Shown: positions 25,241-34,528 of the stretch, one piece after another
How positions within the stretch are numbered: the stretch's first letter is position 1
How the letters are laid out: every line of letters begins with the position of its first letter
Assembly (NCBI GenBank): GCA_966210515.1
Contig: CBIHLM010000005.1
Span: forward strand, 29,408 to 93,407
DNA length: 64,000 nucleotides
Source: Paradesertivirga sp966210515
Lineage (GTDB): Bacteria > Bacteroidota > Bacteroidia > Sphingobacteriales > Sphingobacteriaceae
Direction of reading: 5' to 3'
Program-made: the position numbers and the translations under genes
Notes under the pieces: generated by a model
The model's database searches: none
Told to the model about the DNA's origin: nothing
The model's input: the letters and a program-made list of their open reading frames with translations, nothing else

Positions 25241-27664
25241 ATGAAACAACAAATCTCATTTTTTATTTTAATTACTCTGGCAAGTATCGCTTTTTCTCAG
25301 CAACGGTCAGTAACAGAACTGTCTGGCGGCTGGAAATTCGCGAAAGGGAAAAATGACCAGGCGTATCAAACTCAATTCAATGATAAAAGCTGGCAAAACG
25401 TTTCGGTTCCACACGATTGGGCCATTTATGGGCCCTTCGATAAAGAAGTAGACAAGCAGGTCGTAGCTATCACCCAAAATGGAGAACGGGTTGCCAGTGA
25501 AAAGACCGGAAGGACAGGCGCTCTGCCCTATATCGGTGAAGGTTGGTACAGAAACTACTTTGAGGTGCCCAATTACAGACCGGGCCAAAAGGTGTTGATC
25601 CTCTTTGAAGGGGCAATGAGCGAGCCAAAAGTTTATATCAATGGCCAGAAAGTAGGCGAATGGAACTACGGATACAATTATTTTTATTTCGATATCACAA
25701 AAGAAATTAAGGCCGGAAGGAAAAACACACTTGCCGTGCATCTTTCTAATCAGGGCCAGTCATCACGCTGGTACCCGGGAGCCGGACTCTACAGAAATGT
25801 AAGTCTGATAGTCAAAAATCAGGAGAGCATCGACCAGTGGGGGACCTTTGTCACTACCCCATACATTTCAGCTGATGTAGCAAAGGTTAATGTTAAAACT
25901 AAAGTATCTGGAGATAATTTACGACTTCAAACATTTATAGTCGATGCTAAAGGAGATACAGTTGCTCAGGACCGGACGCAAATTCGTTTCGGAAAGGAGT
26001 TTGAGCAGAATATTTCGGTTTCGAAGCCCCAATTGTGGAGCCCTGAAACCCCCTACCTCTACCGGGCAATCACCCGCTTGTATCAGGGTAATGTGTTAAA
26101 GGATGAAACTACCACCCGCTTCGGGATACGCGAAATCAGTTACAAGCCCGGGACTGGTTTTAGTTTGAATGGAAAATCCAGAAAGTTCAAAGGCGTTTGT
26201 CTCCATCATGATCTTGGTCCGCTGGGCTCTGCGATCAATGTTGCTGCCCTCCGGCGGCAGTTAAGAATATTGAAAGAAATGGGATGTGACGCTATCCGAA
26301 GCTCGCACAATATGCCTTCGCTTGAACAACTGGAACTATGTGATGAAATGGGTTTTATGTTTCTGGCAGAAACTTTTGATGAGTGGGCGCGTCCAAAAGT
26401 TAAAAACGGATATAACCGCTTTTTCAATACTGATGCCGAGAAAGACGTTGTGAATCTCATTCATGCTACCCGCAACCATCCGTCTATTGTTATGTGGAGC
26501 TCGGGTAACGAAGTTCCCGACCAGCATGGTTCTGAGGGTGTAAAGCGGGCTAAATGGCTTCAGGATATTTTCCACCGGGAAGATCCTAGCCGCCCGGTTA
26601 CTGTGGGAATGGACCAGGTGAAAGCAACAATGGCATCCGGCTTCGGAGCGATACTTGATGTGCCCGGATTGAACTACCGTACACATCTTTATGAAGACGC
26701 CTACAAGCAGTTTCCCCAAGGCTTTATCCTCGGGTCGGAAACCGCATCAACGGTAAGCTCGAGAGGAATATATAAATTCCCGGTTGTAAAGGCGGTTTCC
26801 AAAACCTACGATGATCACCAATGTTCGTCGTATGATCTGGAATATTGCAGCTGGTCGAATCTTCCCGAAGACGATTTCATTCTTCAGGATACAAAACCAT
26901 GGGTGATAGGAGAATTTGTTTGGACAGGATTTGATTACCTGGGAGAACCAACTCCCTACGATAGCTTTTGGCCATCGCGAAGCTCATATTTCGGTATCAA
27001 TGACCTCGCAGGTTTACCTAAAGATCGCTATTATCTGTATCGCAGCAGATGGAATACAAAAGATAATACCCTACATATTTTGCCGCACTGGAACTGGCCC
27101 GGAAGAGAAGGCCAGACCACTCCGGTGTTTGTGTATACTAACTTTGATAGTGCCGAGCTGTTTATTAATGGAAAAAGTATGGGTGTGCAGAAAAAGAATG
27201 ACTCTTCTCCCCAAAGCCGTTACCGCTTAATGTGGATGGACGTGAAGTATGAGCCGGGAACGGTTAAGGTGGTTGCTTTTGATAAAGATGGAAAACCCGC
27301 AGCAGAGAAGAGTATTGTAACTGCTGGAAAACCTTACCGGCTGAGACTTGAGCCAGATCGGGCTGTCATCGATGCAGACGGAAAAGACATCTCTTTTGTC
27401 ACGGTCTCTGTTGTAGATGAAAAGGGCAATCCTTGTCCTACCGTAAATGAACAATTGAAATTTAGTGTTACCGGAGCTGGTACTTACCGGGCAGCCTGTA
27501 ACGGGGATGCCACCTCTCTGGAACAGTTCCATCTGCCAACTATGAAGCTATTTAGCGGAAAACTTGTGGTTTTGGTGCAGTCTAAAACAGAGGCGGGCGA
27601 TATTAAGCTTAAGGTTGACGGAAAAGGGTTGAAGGGTGGAGAATTAAAACTCACTTCTAAATAA
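25241..27664 (+). CDS. GH2 beta-galactosidase-like glycoside hydrolase
   Basis: An 807-residue exported enzyme (signal ending near AFSQQ). Order: sugar-binding jelly roll (about 20-185, with VPHDWAIYGPF), Ig-like sandwich (about 190-290), catalytic barrel (about 300-600), then two further beta domains. Acid/base is probably Glu 424 in SSGNEVPDQ and the nucleophile Glu 558 in VIGEFVWTG. KFKGVCLHHDLG and RSSHNMPS are typical of GH2 beta-galactosidases with C-terminal DUF4982-like domains. It would release galactose from oligosaccharides made by the GH53 enzymes. It lies 33 bases before the second GH53. Confidence 0.88.
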   Translation: MKQQISFFILITLASIAFSQQRSVTELSGGWKFAKGKNDQAYQTQFNDKSWQNVSVPHDWAIYGPFDKEVDKQVVAITQNGERVASEKTGRTGALPYIGEGWYRNYFEVPNYRPGQKVLILFEGAMSEPKVYINGQKVGEWNYGYNYFYFDITKEIKAGRKNTLAVHLSNQGQSSRWYPGAGLYRNVSLIVKNQESIDQWGTFVTTPYISADVAKVNVKTKVSGDNLRLQTFIVDAKGDTVAQDRTQIRFGKEFEQNISVSKPQLWSPETPYLYRAITRLYQGNVLKDETTTRFGIREISYKPGTGFSLNGKSRKFKGVCLHHDLGPLGSAINVAALRRQLRILKEMGCDAIRSSHNMPSLEQLELCDEMGFMFLAETFDEWARPKVKNGYNRFFNTDAEKDVVNLIHATRNHPSIVMWSSGNEVPDQHGSEGVKRAKWLQDIFHREDPSRPVTVGMDQVKATMASGFGAILDVPGLNYRTHLYEDAYKQFPQGFILGSETASTVSSRGIYKFPVVKAVSKTYDDHQCSSYDLEYCSWSNLPEDDFILQDTKPWVIGEFVWTGFDYLGEPTPYDSFWPSRSSYFGINDLAGLPKDRYYLYRSRWNTKDNTLHILPHWNWPGREGQTTPVFVYTNFDSAELFINGKSMGVQKKNDSSPQSRYRLMWMDVKYEPGTVKVVAFDKDGKPAAEKSIVTAGKPYRLRLEPDRAVIDADGKDISFVTVSVVDEKGNPCPTVNEQLKFSVTGAGTYRAACNGDATSLEQFHLPTMKLFSGKLVVLVQSKTEAGDIKLKVDGKGLKGGELKLTSK

Positions 27665-27697
27665 GCCTAAACAGGCTTAATAGATAATATAGATTCG

Positions 27698-28735
27698 ATG
27701 AGACATAGAAATTTTTTACTATTAGTTATGTTAGTGCTTCTGGCATCTTGCAGCAGCATTAAAGGGAGCAAAACAAATTCTCGCGCATTCGCCAAGGGTG
27801 CTGACATCGGATGGCTTCAGCAGATGGAAGCTACCGGTTACAAGTTTTACGGTGATGATGGTACCGAGCAGGACTGTTTTAAGATTTTGAAGGACCACGG
27901 TATCAACACTATCCGGCTGCGAACCTGGGTAAATCCCAGCGATAGTCGAAGCAGCGGGCATAACAGCAAGGAAGAAACTGTTGCAATGGCTGTTCGTGCA
28001 AAACAGTGGGGTATGCGGGTAATGATAAATTTTCATTATAGTGATACCTGGGCTGATCCGGGTAAGCAGAAAAAACCAGCTGCATGGGAGGGTCATGACT
28101 TTCCGACACTTCTGAAAGATGTTTACGATTATACCTATGATGTAATGAAGGCGATCAAAAAAGCAGGAGTAACACCAGAATGGGTACAGGTGGGTAACGA
28201 GACCCCAGGAGGAATGATTTACCCGGAAGGAAGTACGAAAAACTGGCCTCAGCTAGCGCAGCTAATAAACAAAGGTTACGACGCAATAAAAGCTGTTAGC
28301 CCTAAGTCAAAGGTCATCCTGCATCTAGACCGTGGCAATGATAGTGCCCGATTTGTCAGCTGGTTCGACAATGCTCGCAAGCATGGTGCTAAATACGACG
28401 TGATTGGGCTGTCATATTACCCCTGGTGGTTGGATGGTAAGCCTGATTATACCTTGTCTATCGATGATTTGGCGGCTAATATGAATAATCTTGCATCGCG
28501 CTACGGAAAAGAAGTAATGGTGGTCGAAGTAGGAGGGGAGGACAAACAAGCCCAGAATACCTATGACATGTTGGTAGCCGTTCAGAAGAAGGTTAAAGCG
28601 GTTCCGAATCGCAAAGGCCTTGGAGTGATCTATTGGGAGCCGCAAGGTGCCAGGAGTTGGAGCAGATATCCCTTAAGTGCCTGGGGCGACGATGGCCGGC
28701 CAACAAAGGCTATGGATGCATTTTTAGTAGAGTAA
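27698..28735 (+). CDS. GH53 endo-beta-1,4-galactanase, lipoprotein form
   Basis: A 345-residue lipoprotein (LLASC, lipid Cys 18) that is almost entirely one GH53 barrel: KGADIGWLQQ, INTIRLRTWV, FHYSDTWADPG, acid/base Glu 168 in GNETPGG and nucleophile Glu 277 in VVEVGG. A lipid anchor after Ser-Ser suggests attachment to the outer membrane, possibly exposed at the surface next to SusCD, where endo-acting enzymes usually work. It is the last gene of the first SusCD unit and ends in a terminator. Confidence 0.93.
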   Translation: MRHRNFLLLVMLVLLASCSSIKGSKTNSRAFAKGADIGWLQQMEATGYKFYGDDGTEQDCFKILKDHGINTIRLRTWVNPSDSRSSGHNSKEETVAMAVRAKQWGMRVMINFHYSDTWADPGKQKKPAAWEGHDFPTLLKDVYDYTYDVMKAIKKAGVTPEWVQVGNETPGGMIYPEGSTKNWPQLAQLINKGYDAIKAVSPKSKVILHLDRGNDSARFVSWFDNARKHGAKYDVIGLSYYPWWLDGKPDYTLSIDDLAANMNNLASRYGKEVMVVEVGGEDKQAQNTYDMLVAVQKKVKAVPNRKGLGVIYWEPQGARSWSRYPLSAWGDDGRPTKAMDAFLVE

Positions 28736-28764
28736 TATTATCCCTTACATAGTATTAAATCTGG

Positions 28765-28802
28765 AATCAGTTTCCTTTCTCAAACAGGGAAGCTGATTTT
28801 AT
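28765..28802 (+). terminator. Intrinsic terminator after the second GH53
   Basis: AATCAGTTTCC pairs with GGAAGCTGATT (11 bp, one G-U), loop of about 10, followed by TT and A-T rich sequence. It sits between the convergent GH53 and hybrid regulator genes. Confidence 0.7.
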
Positions 28803-28807
28803 ACAAA

Positions 28808-31800
28808 TTACGCCTTCGACTTTAAGTCCTGCAAAAACTGTCTGGGTGTAACGCCAAATTCGTTCTTGAATACTCTTGTGAAATAAGATTGCGTTTGAAT
28901 TCCAACTTTAAACATCACTTCATTTATCAGCACATCTTCATTCACCATTATTTCCTTCGCTTTATTTAACCTTACAGAGCGGATAAATTCCGAAATTGAA
29001 TTTCCCGTAATGCTTTTTAGCTTATGGTATAAATTGGTCTTACTCATTGCGATTTCCCGGCAAAGTAAATCGGTGTCAAAATTCGGATCTTCCATGTTCT
29101 TTTCGATTATAGCCAGAACTTTGTCCATAAACTCTCTTTCCTTAACGGAGTGGACGAGTCCTTTCATTTCCGTCTGGTGACCTTTCACATAATGAGTCTT
29201 AAGCTTTTGCCTTTGATTAAAAATATTCTGAATAGTTAGCAGAAGAAGTTGTACGCTTACAGGTTTCGGGAAGTAGAAGTCTGCACCAGTTTCAATTCCG
29301 CTAATTTGTGAATCCACGGAACTTTTGGCAGTTAGCATGATAAAGGGGACGTGCGACGTTTCGACGTCTTCCCGAACTATCTTACAAAACTCTATGCCAT
29401 CCATATCTTCCATCATAACGTCGCTTATAATGAGCTCAGGAAACTCTTCTTTAACTTTTTTGTATCCTTCAATGCCATTAGAGGCCTCGGACACAGTGAA
29501 ATACGGAGATAAAGATTCTTTCAGCATTAGCCGCATTTCCTGGTTATCTTCAACCAGAAGAATATGTCTCTTATGAATAGATGAATTGATGTCCTCCTTT
29601 TCTGCGAGTGGTGTTTGATCAAATACTCCAATTTCAGGTTCAACTATAATGCTTTCCAGGTTAGCTATACCGACTTTGGTTTGTTCTGTTCTCTTTTCTG
29701 TTTCAGAATAGTCGTCCAGGCTGCATGGAATAGCAATGACAATCTCGGTACCCCGGTTCTTCTCACTCGAAACGCAGATGTCGCCTTTGTGCAGCATTGT
29801 CAGACTCTTTACAAAGGCCAAACCAACGCCCGAGCCTAAATGCGCATCAGTTATCCTGTAATATCGCTCGAATAGAAATTTTAACGAATCACGGGTTATC
29901 CCGATGCCTGAATCCTTTACCCGGATCCCTATGGCTTCGAAGGGTTTATACCCGCTTCTGATAACTAATTGATTTTTAAATTTGAGATCGGACCAATCTT
30001 TAACAATTTCAACCCCTATTTCGCCTCCTGGAGCGGTATATTTTATTGAGTTATGGATTAAATTGGTGATCACTTTTTCCATTACCTGCCGGTCGAACCA
30101 GGCTTCGGATATTTCTTCGTGTTTTTCTATTGAAAGATGTATGTTTTTCTCCTGTGCCAGGATAATAAATTCTTCCGCGAGCTCGTCCAGAAACGAGCTC
30201 AGGTTTCCTTTGGATACGTGGAGTTGCAAAACACCTGACTCTACTTTTCTGAAATCCATCAGCTCGTTTAGTAAATTCAGCAGATAAGCGGAATTTTTAA
30301 AGAGAGAACGAATATGAGGAAGCAGAGTGCTGCTATGATTCTCTTTAACCAGTCTTTCTAGCCGACCCATTATTAAAGCAAGTGGCGTTCTGAATTCATG
30401 AGATATATTAGTAAAGAATTCAAGTTGCACCTGATGTATCTCGTCCTTTTTCTTTTCTTCCAGTTTTTCTAGCTCTAGTTTTCTTTTTAATGAAAGAATA
30501 TAATAAATTATGCTGATGATCAATGCCCCTGTAAGCAGCTGGAACCAAAACCTTTGCCAGAACGGCGGAGTTATTGTGATAGCGAGGCTTGCAATTTTCC
30601 TGCTCCAGATACCGTCGTTATTTGCCGCCTTAACTTTCAGAATATATTCACCCGGGTCGAGGTTTGTATAAGATGCTTTGGTGGTATTTCCTACGTAGGT
30701 CCAATCTTTGTCAAATCCTTCCAACTTATAGGCGTACAGATTATTATTAGGAGAAGTATAATTTAAAGCTGCGTAATTTACCGAAAAGGAAGATTGTTTA
30801 TAGTTGAGATTGATCTTGGAAACAAACGGAAGGTCTTCCTTTAATGGTGAATCATCCGCTAACGGGATAGCCTTTTTGTTGAAAATAGATAGCCCCGTAA
30901 AATAAACAGGCGGGATAAAGTTGTTTGTCGGAATCTTCTCCGGATGAAAGTAGTTGTAGCCATTAATACCTCCAAAATACATTTCCCCATTACGGGTTTT
31001 TAACACTGCATTCGCTTCAAATTCCAGACTTTGCAAGCCATCCGAGTTATTGAAGCGCCTGGTGGTTCCTCTTTCCGGATTTAAGCTAACAATTCCATTC
31101 AATGTAGAAATCCACAAAAGTCCATCGTCGTCCTCCAGAATACCTTTAATGAAATCTGTATTGAGGGAGGGCGCTTTGGTGTAGCGTTCAAATTTGTCTT
31201 TTTTTCTGTTGTATAGATATATGCCTTTCGCACCCACCCAGATCCTGTTTTTCCGGTCTTTGAAAATTATGCGTATCTCCCGTGCTCCTGATTCATTTAC
31301 GAAATAGTGTTTAGCGGTGTGAGAGGATTTGTCGAAATAGTTCAGCCCCGCATCATCTGTACCGATCCATAGATTTCCGCTTTTTGCATCCTCACACATC
31401 GAAATCACATTGTTGCCCCACATCGCTGTTGGCTTATTCCTGTTGGATGTAATCCTGACAAATTTAGTAGAGGTGGTATTTAAGTAGTTTAGACCGCCAA
31501 AATAAGTTCCAACCCAGAAATTCCCTTTTTCATCCGGAATCATTTTGTGGACATAATTGGAGCTGATAGTAGAGCTATCGCGGAGACGGTTTATGTAGTG
31601 CGTAAACTTGCCGTTTTTTTCATTATAAAAACTAATTCCGCCTCCCCAGGAAGAAATCCAAATATTTGAGTTCCTATCTTCAACAATATCCAGAATAAAA
31701 TCGCTTCCCAATGAATTTCGATCTGTAGTTCTGTGCCTGAATTTTGTTGCTGCCTTCGTCTCTAAATTATATTTGCACACACCGCCTCCGTCGGTACCGA

Positions 31801-32923
31801 TCCAAATATTTCCCTTTTTGTCTTCAAAAAAAGCTCGTACATCATTATTGCTGAGTATATGAGGGGAGGTTTCTTTCTGAACAATATTAAACTTTTGAGC
31901 ATTTGGTGCATATAAATAGACTCCACCCCGGTGAGTTCCTGCCCAGAGATTTCCCTGGTTATCCTGAAATAGAGCGGAAACCGTACGGTCTGAGATATAA
32001 CGGTAAAATGAATTCGTTTTTGAATTAAATAAATTAAGGCCTCCTGTGACACATCCCGACCATACTTTTCCTTTATTGTCGATTATCATGGTCCTCACCA
32101 GATTGCTTCCAAGGCTCGAACCTTGTTTCTCCTGATGATAATAGTTATGAAATTTTCCGGAAGCGGGAGAGTACACTAAAATGCCGTGCCCTTCGGTGGC
32201 CATCCATTTGTTCCCCTTGCTGTCTTCGCGGATTGTTCGCACGTCTACCCGCGACTTTCCGGGAAAAATCAGGCTTTTAAATTCTTTTTTTTGAATGTTC
32301 AATATCGCGATGCCCTGGTTGGTCGCAATCCATAAGTTGCGGTTGTTGTCTTCGAACAGGTGGTTGATGTGACTAAACTTGAGTAATGATTTAGTTTTAT
32401 ATTCTGTTCCGATCGAACGCAGTTTACCCGTTTTCTTATCCAGTATAGCCAGTCCCGCCCCATGAGTGCCGATCCATAAAGTCTTTTCGGTATCCTCCAA
32501 TATACAACTGATATCATTTCCTGAATTCGCTGGTTTTCCGGTAGAGTTAAAGAAATATCTTTTAAATCTGCCCAGCTTCCTGTCGAATAAATTCAGGCCA
32601 TTTGTTGTTCCCACCCATAAGTTTCTGTCGCTGTCTTCAAAGATGTATTTCACATAATTATCACTGATAGTATGATCGGCTCTCGAATCGTTTTGATATA
32701 TCTGCATTTCCGCTCCATCGTATCTGTTAAGCCCGTCTCCTGTTCCGAACCACATAAAGGCATATGAATCCTGATAAATGGAAAAGACGGTGCTGTTTGA
32801 TAGTCCTTGTTCTCTCGAAAGGTTTAAAAGCTTTAACTCCGGTTGATCAGCCAGAGCCGACAATGGAATCATGATTTTCAAAAGGAAAATCATAGGATAA
32901 AATCTAAACGGAATGAAGTCCAT
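28808..32923 (-). CDS. Hybrid two-component system regulator (HTCS 1)
   Basis: A 1371-residue one-protein sensor and regulator in the inner membrane. Signal peptide; two periplasmic seven-bladed propellers built from two-component regulator repeats (about 30-690, for example IWIGTDGGGV, LWVGTTNGLN); Y_Y_Y domain (about 700-770); one membrane helix (about 780-802); HisKA with the phospho-His near 842 in NISHEFRTPL; HATPase with IHNSIKYTAP and GSGVGLAF; receiver with Asp near 1168 in ISDVMMEDMDG; AraC-type DNA-binding domain at the end. The true start is the ATG at 32923; the TTG just before is less likely. It probably senses a galactan oligosaccharide and turns on the first SusCD/GH53/GH2 genes. 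Confidence 0.93.
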   Translation of the reverse strand: MDFIPFRFYPMIFLLKIMIPLSALADQPELKLLNLSREQGLSNSTVFSIYQDSYAFMWFGTGDGLNRYDGAEMQIYQNDSRADHTISDNYVKYIFEDSDRNLWVGTTNGLNLFDRKLGRFKRYFFNSTGKPANSGNDISCILEDTEKTLWIGTHGAGLAILDKKTGKLRSIGTEYKTKSLLKFSHINHLFEDNNRNLWIATNQGIAILNIQKKEFKSLIFPGKSRVDVRTIREDSKGNKWMATEGHGILVYSPASGKFHNYYHQEKQGSSLGSNLVRTMIIDNKGKVWSGCVTGGLNLFNSKTNSFYRYISDRTVSALFQDNQGNLWAGTHRGGVYLYAPNAQKFNIVQKETSPHILSNNDVRAFFEDKKGNIWIGTDGGGVCKYNLETKAATKFRHRTTDRNSLGSDFILDIVEDRNSNIWISSWGGGISFYNEKNGKFTHYINRLRDSSTISSNYVHKMIPDEKGNFWVGTYFGGLNYLNTTSTKFVRITSNRNKPTAMWGNNVISMCEDAKSGNLWIGTDDAGLNYFDKSSHTAKHYFVNESGAREIRIIFKDRKNRIWVGAKGIYLYNRKKDKFERYTKAPSLNTDFIKGILEDDDGLLWISTLNGIVSLNPERGTTRRFNNSDGLQSLEFEANAVLKTRNGEMYFGGINGYNYFHPEKIPTNNFIPPVYFTGLSIFNKKAIPLADDSPLKEDLPFVSKINLNYKQSSFSVNYAALNYTSPNNNLYAYKLEGFDKDWTYVGNTTKASYTNLDPGEYILKVKAANNDGIWSRKIASLAITITPPFWQRFWFQLLTGALIISIIYYILSLKRKLELEKLEEKKKDEIHQVQLEFFTNISHEFRTPLALIMGRLERLVKENHSSTLLPHIRSLFKNSAYLLNLLNELMDFRKVESGVLQLHVSKGNLSSFLDELAEEFIILAQEKNIHLSIEKHEEISEAWFDRQVMEKVITNLIHNSIKYTAPGGEIGVEIVKDWSDLKFKNQLVIRSGYKPFEAIGIRVKDSGIGITRDSLKFLFERYYRITDAHLGSGVGLAFVKSLTMLHKGDICVSSEKNRGTEIVIAIPCSLDDYSETEKRTEQTKVGIANLESIIVEPEIGVFDQTPLAEKEDINSSIHKRHILLVEDNQEMRLMLKESLSPYFTVSEASNGIEGYKKVKEEFPELIISDVMMEDMDGIEFCKIVREDVETSHVPFIMLTAKSSVDSQISGIETGADFYFPKPVSVQLLLLTIQNIFNQRQKLKTHYVKGHQTEMKGLVHSVKEREFMDKVLAIIEKNMEDPNFDTDLLCREIAMSKTNLYHKLKSITGNSISEFIRSVRLNKAKEIMVNEDVLINEVMFKVGIQTQSYFTRVFKNEFGVTPRQFLQDLKSKA

Positions 32924-33031
32924 CAATAAAGCGGAATAAGATTAGTTCTAAATTTAAGGAAAAAGAGCGAAGGTATGAGCTGCGAACACTACACTGCTCT
33001 TAATTGGGCTTATTTTATCAATATCTGACTA

Positions 33032-33056
33032 AATAGATAAAAAAAAAGATAAATAG
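33032..33056. repeat. Looser relative of the GATAAA direct-repeat element, upstream of HTCS 1
   Basis: AATAG occurs at 33032 and 33052 with an A-run and two GATAAA units between. It aligns with the 20023-20055 element with small gaps, about 110 bases before the HTCS 1 start. It could reflect autoregulation; the A-run makes chance similarity possible. Confidence 0.3.
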
Positions 33057-33241
33057 TGACATCACAGACTTAAATCTTTTCCAGCTGACGGTTCAGCCAA
33101 CCGCCACTTCTTAGCCGAACCTGCATACTTTACCGGATTAACTACCGAGGGAGTAATTGGCATGCCATTTCAATATCACCTTTTAGTATAGCTATAGTAG
33201 GGAATAGATTAATCGTCTTATTTATAAAATTACTCTCGATA

Positions 33242-33276
33242 TTTAATAAATATATTGATAAAGTATATTTATTAAA
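33242..33276. repeat. Perfect 13-bp inverted repeat, all A/T
   Basis: TTTAATAAATATA and TATATTTATTAAA flank a 9-base spacer (TTGATAAAG). No gene is close; the nearest starts are about 320 and 570 bases away. It may be a regulatory cruciform or a relic; function unknown. Confidence 0.5.
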
Positions 33277-33280
33277 GGTT

Positions 33281-33315
33281 ACTTTATATATACTATAACT
33301 ATACTTTATATATAC
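33281..33315 (+). repeat. Direct repeat ACTTTATATATAC, 22 bp apart
   Basis: Two exact 13-base copies at 33281-33293 and 33303-33315, two helical turns apart, next to the inverted repeat. Spacing suits a dimeric regulator. Confidence 0.4.
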
Positions 33316-33383
33316 CTTATCTATGCTTTATCTGTGGTTAATTTTTTAATCTGTCTCATACAGCCTTTGGTATAAACCTTAAT

Positions 33384-33413
33384 GTATGAACTACAAGAAG
33401 TATGAACTACAAG
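33384..33413 (+). repeat. Direct repeat GTATGAACTACAAG, 16 bp apart
   Basis: Two exact 14-base copies at 33384-33397 and 33400-33413. A tandem duplication of 16 bases is the simplest reading. Confidence 0.5.
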
Positions 33414-33847
33414 TCCAAACCTTGGCAAATTTTTGATTAACCGGAGTTGTAATTTTTTGCGTGGGGGATAGAGTAGTACTTGCCGGCTTCTTGTTCGAAG
33501 TTCGAATATCTCAACTCTTGAATCCGTTATTGCTCCGAAATATAATCGGTTCTGAAGCGATACGGGCCCACTAGAACATTCTAACGCTGTTATAAACATT
33601 AGATCCACAATAGACCCTGCGAATTTTTTAAAGTATTAAATTGACGTTTAAGTCACCCGGGTGCCTTCGCTACCCAACGATTTTTTTATTTCCAACATAA
33701 TTGTTACATTAGTAAATTATAACCTGGCAGTAAATAGGTGAGTTGTTACTGGTTACCAAAACTATATAGATCGACCGCGAGGATGGAATTACTGTCAGTA
33801 AAGGTTGGAACTGTGATAGGTGTATATTAGTAATTTAAATTCCATAA

Positions 33848-34471
33848 GTGAATAGTAATAACCAAATATTAGACTATTGGAGAGAGGTAGTTTTTAATAG
33901 TGATTCAAAGGCGTTTGAACAGTTATTTTATTTGATTAATGCCAAATGTATCAAGTTTTGCCGGCAGTATATTCATGATAAAGAAACTGCTGAAGAAATT
34001 GTATCTGATGTCTTTGTTGATGTATGGTTAAACCGGAATAAGCTGGGTCATGTTCTGAAGCCCGAGGTTTATATGCTTATCAGTATTAAGAATAAGGCTT
34101 TAAACCATTGGAAAAAGAGCAGTCACATGCAATTGGTGTCGATTGACGATGAGGTAACTGAACTCCCTAATACTTATAGACCAGACGAAGAACTCGAGCG
34201 GAAGGAGCTGATGATGCAATTAGATAAGGCGGTAAATTCGCTTCCAAATCAATGCAGAATTATTTTTAAGCTAGTTAAGGAAGATGGAATGAAGTGCGGA
34301 GAAGTGGCAGAAGTGTTGAATGTTTCAGTTAGAACCGTTCACACTCAGATATATAGGGCTATGAATAGGCTCAATGCGCTGATGCTTAACTATCAGGAAC
34401 CTACCCCCACCGCTATAGTCAGAGATATCGCATCGGCTATAGCAATAACTTTTTTTTATTTTTTTTTATAA
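33848..34471 (+). CDS. ECF-type RNA polymerase sigma factor
   Basis: A 207-residue ECF sigma factor of the Bacteroidota FecI-like type: region 2 with AEEIVSDVFVDVWLNRNKL (about 47-65) and region 4 with SLPNQCRIIFKLVKEDGMKCGEVA and a helix-turn-helix near 155-175. The start is GTG at 33848; a TAA stops the frame just before it, and no in-frame ATG precedes the conserved region. It lies 57 bases before a FecR gene and two genes before a SusC with an STN domain, so it is expected to drive the second SusCD unit when substrate binds the transporter. Confidence 0.92.
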   Translation: MNSNNQILDYWREVVFNSDSKAFEQLFYLINAKCIKFCRQYIHDKETAEEIVSDVFVDVWLNRNKLGHVLKPEVYMLISIKNKALNHWKKSSHMQLVSIDDEVTELPNTYRPDEELERKELMMQLDKAVNSLPNQCRIIFKLVKEDGMKCGEVAEVLNVSVRTVHTQIYRAMNRLNALMLNYQEPTPTAIVRDIASAIAITFFYFFL

Positions 34472-34528
34472 ACCTGTAAGTAATTCTTTCAAAAAGATTG
34501 TCCTGTCTGTATAAGGTATAAACTAACC

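Larger units (their letters stand above)
32924..33847. other. Long repeat-bearing intergenic region between HTCS 1 and the sigma factor gene
   Basis: About 920 bases, very AT-rich from 33180 to 33350. No credible gene: the best open frame, 95 codons on the minus strand at 33321-33608, has no recognisable family features. It holds several inverted and direct repeats listed separately and must contain promoters for both divergent genes. Confidence 0.7.

Noticed and set aside
33321..33608. 95-codon open frame on the minus strand in the long intergenic gap
   Set aside because: No recognisable domain, signal or ribosome site, and it covers the direct repeats; composition looks random.
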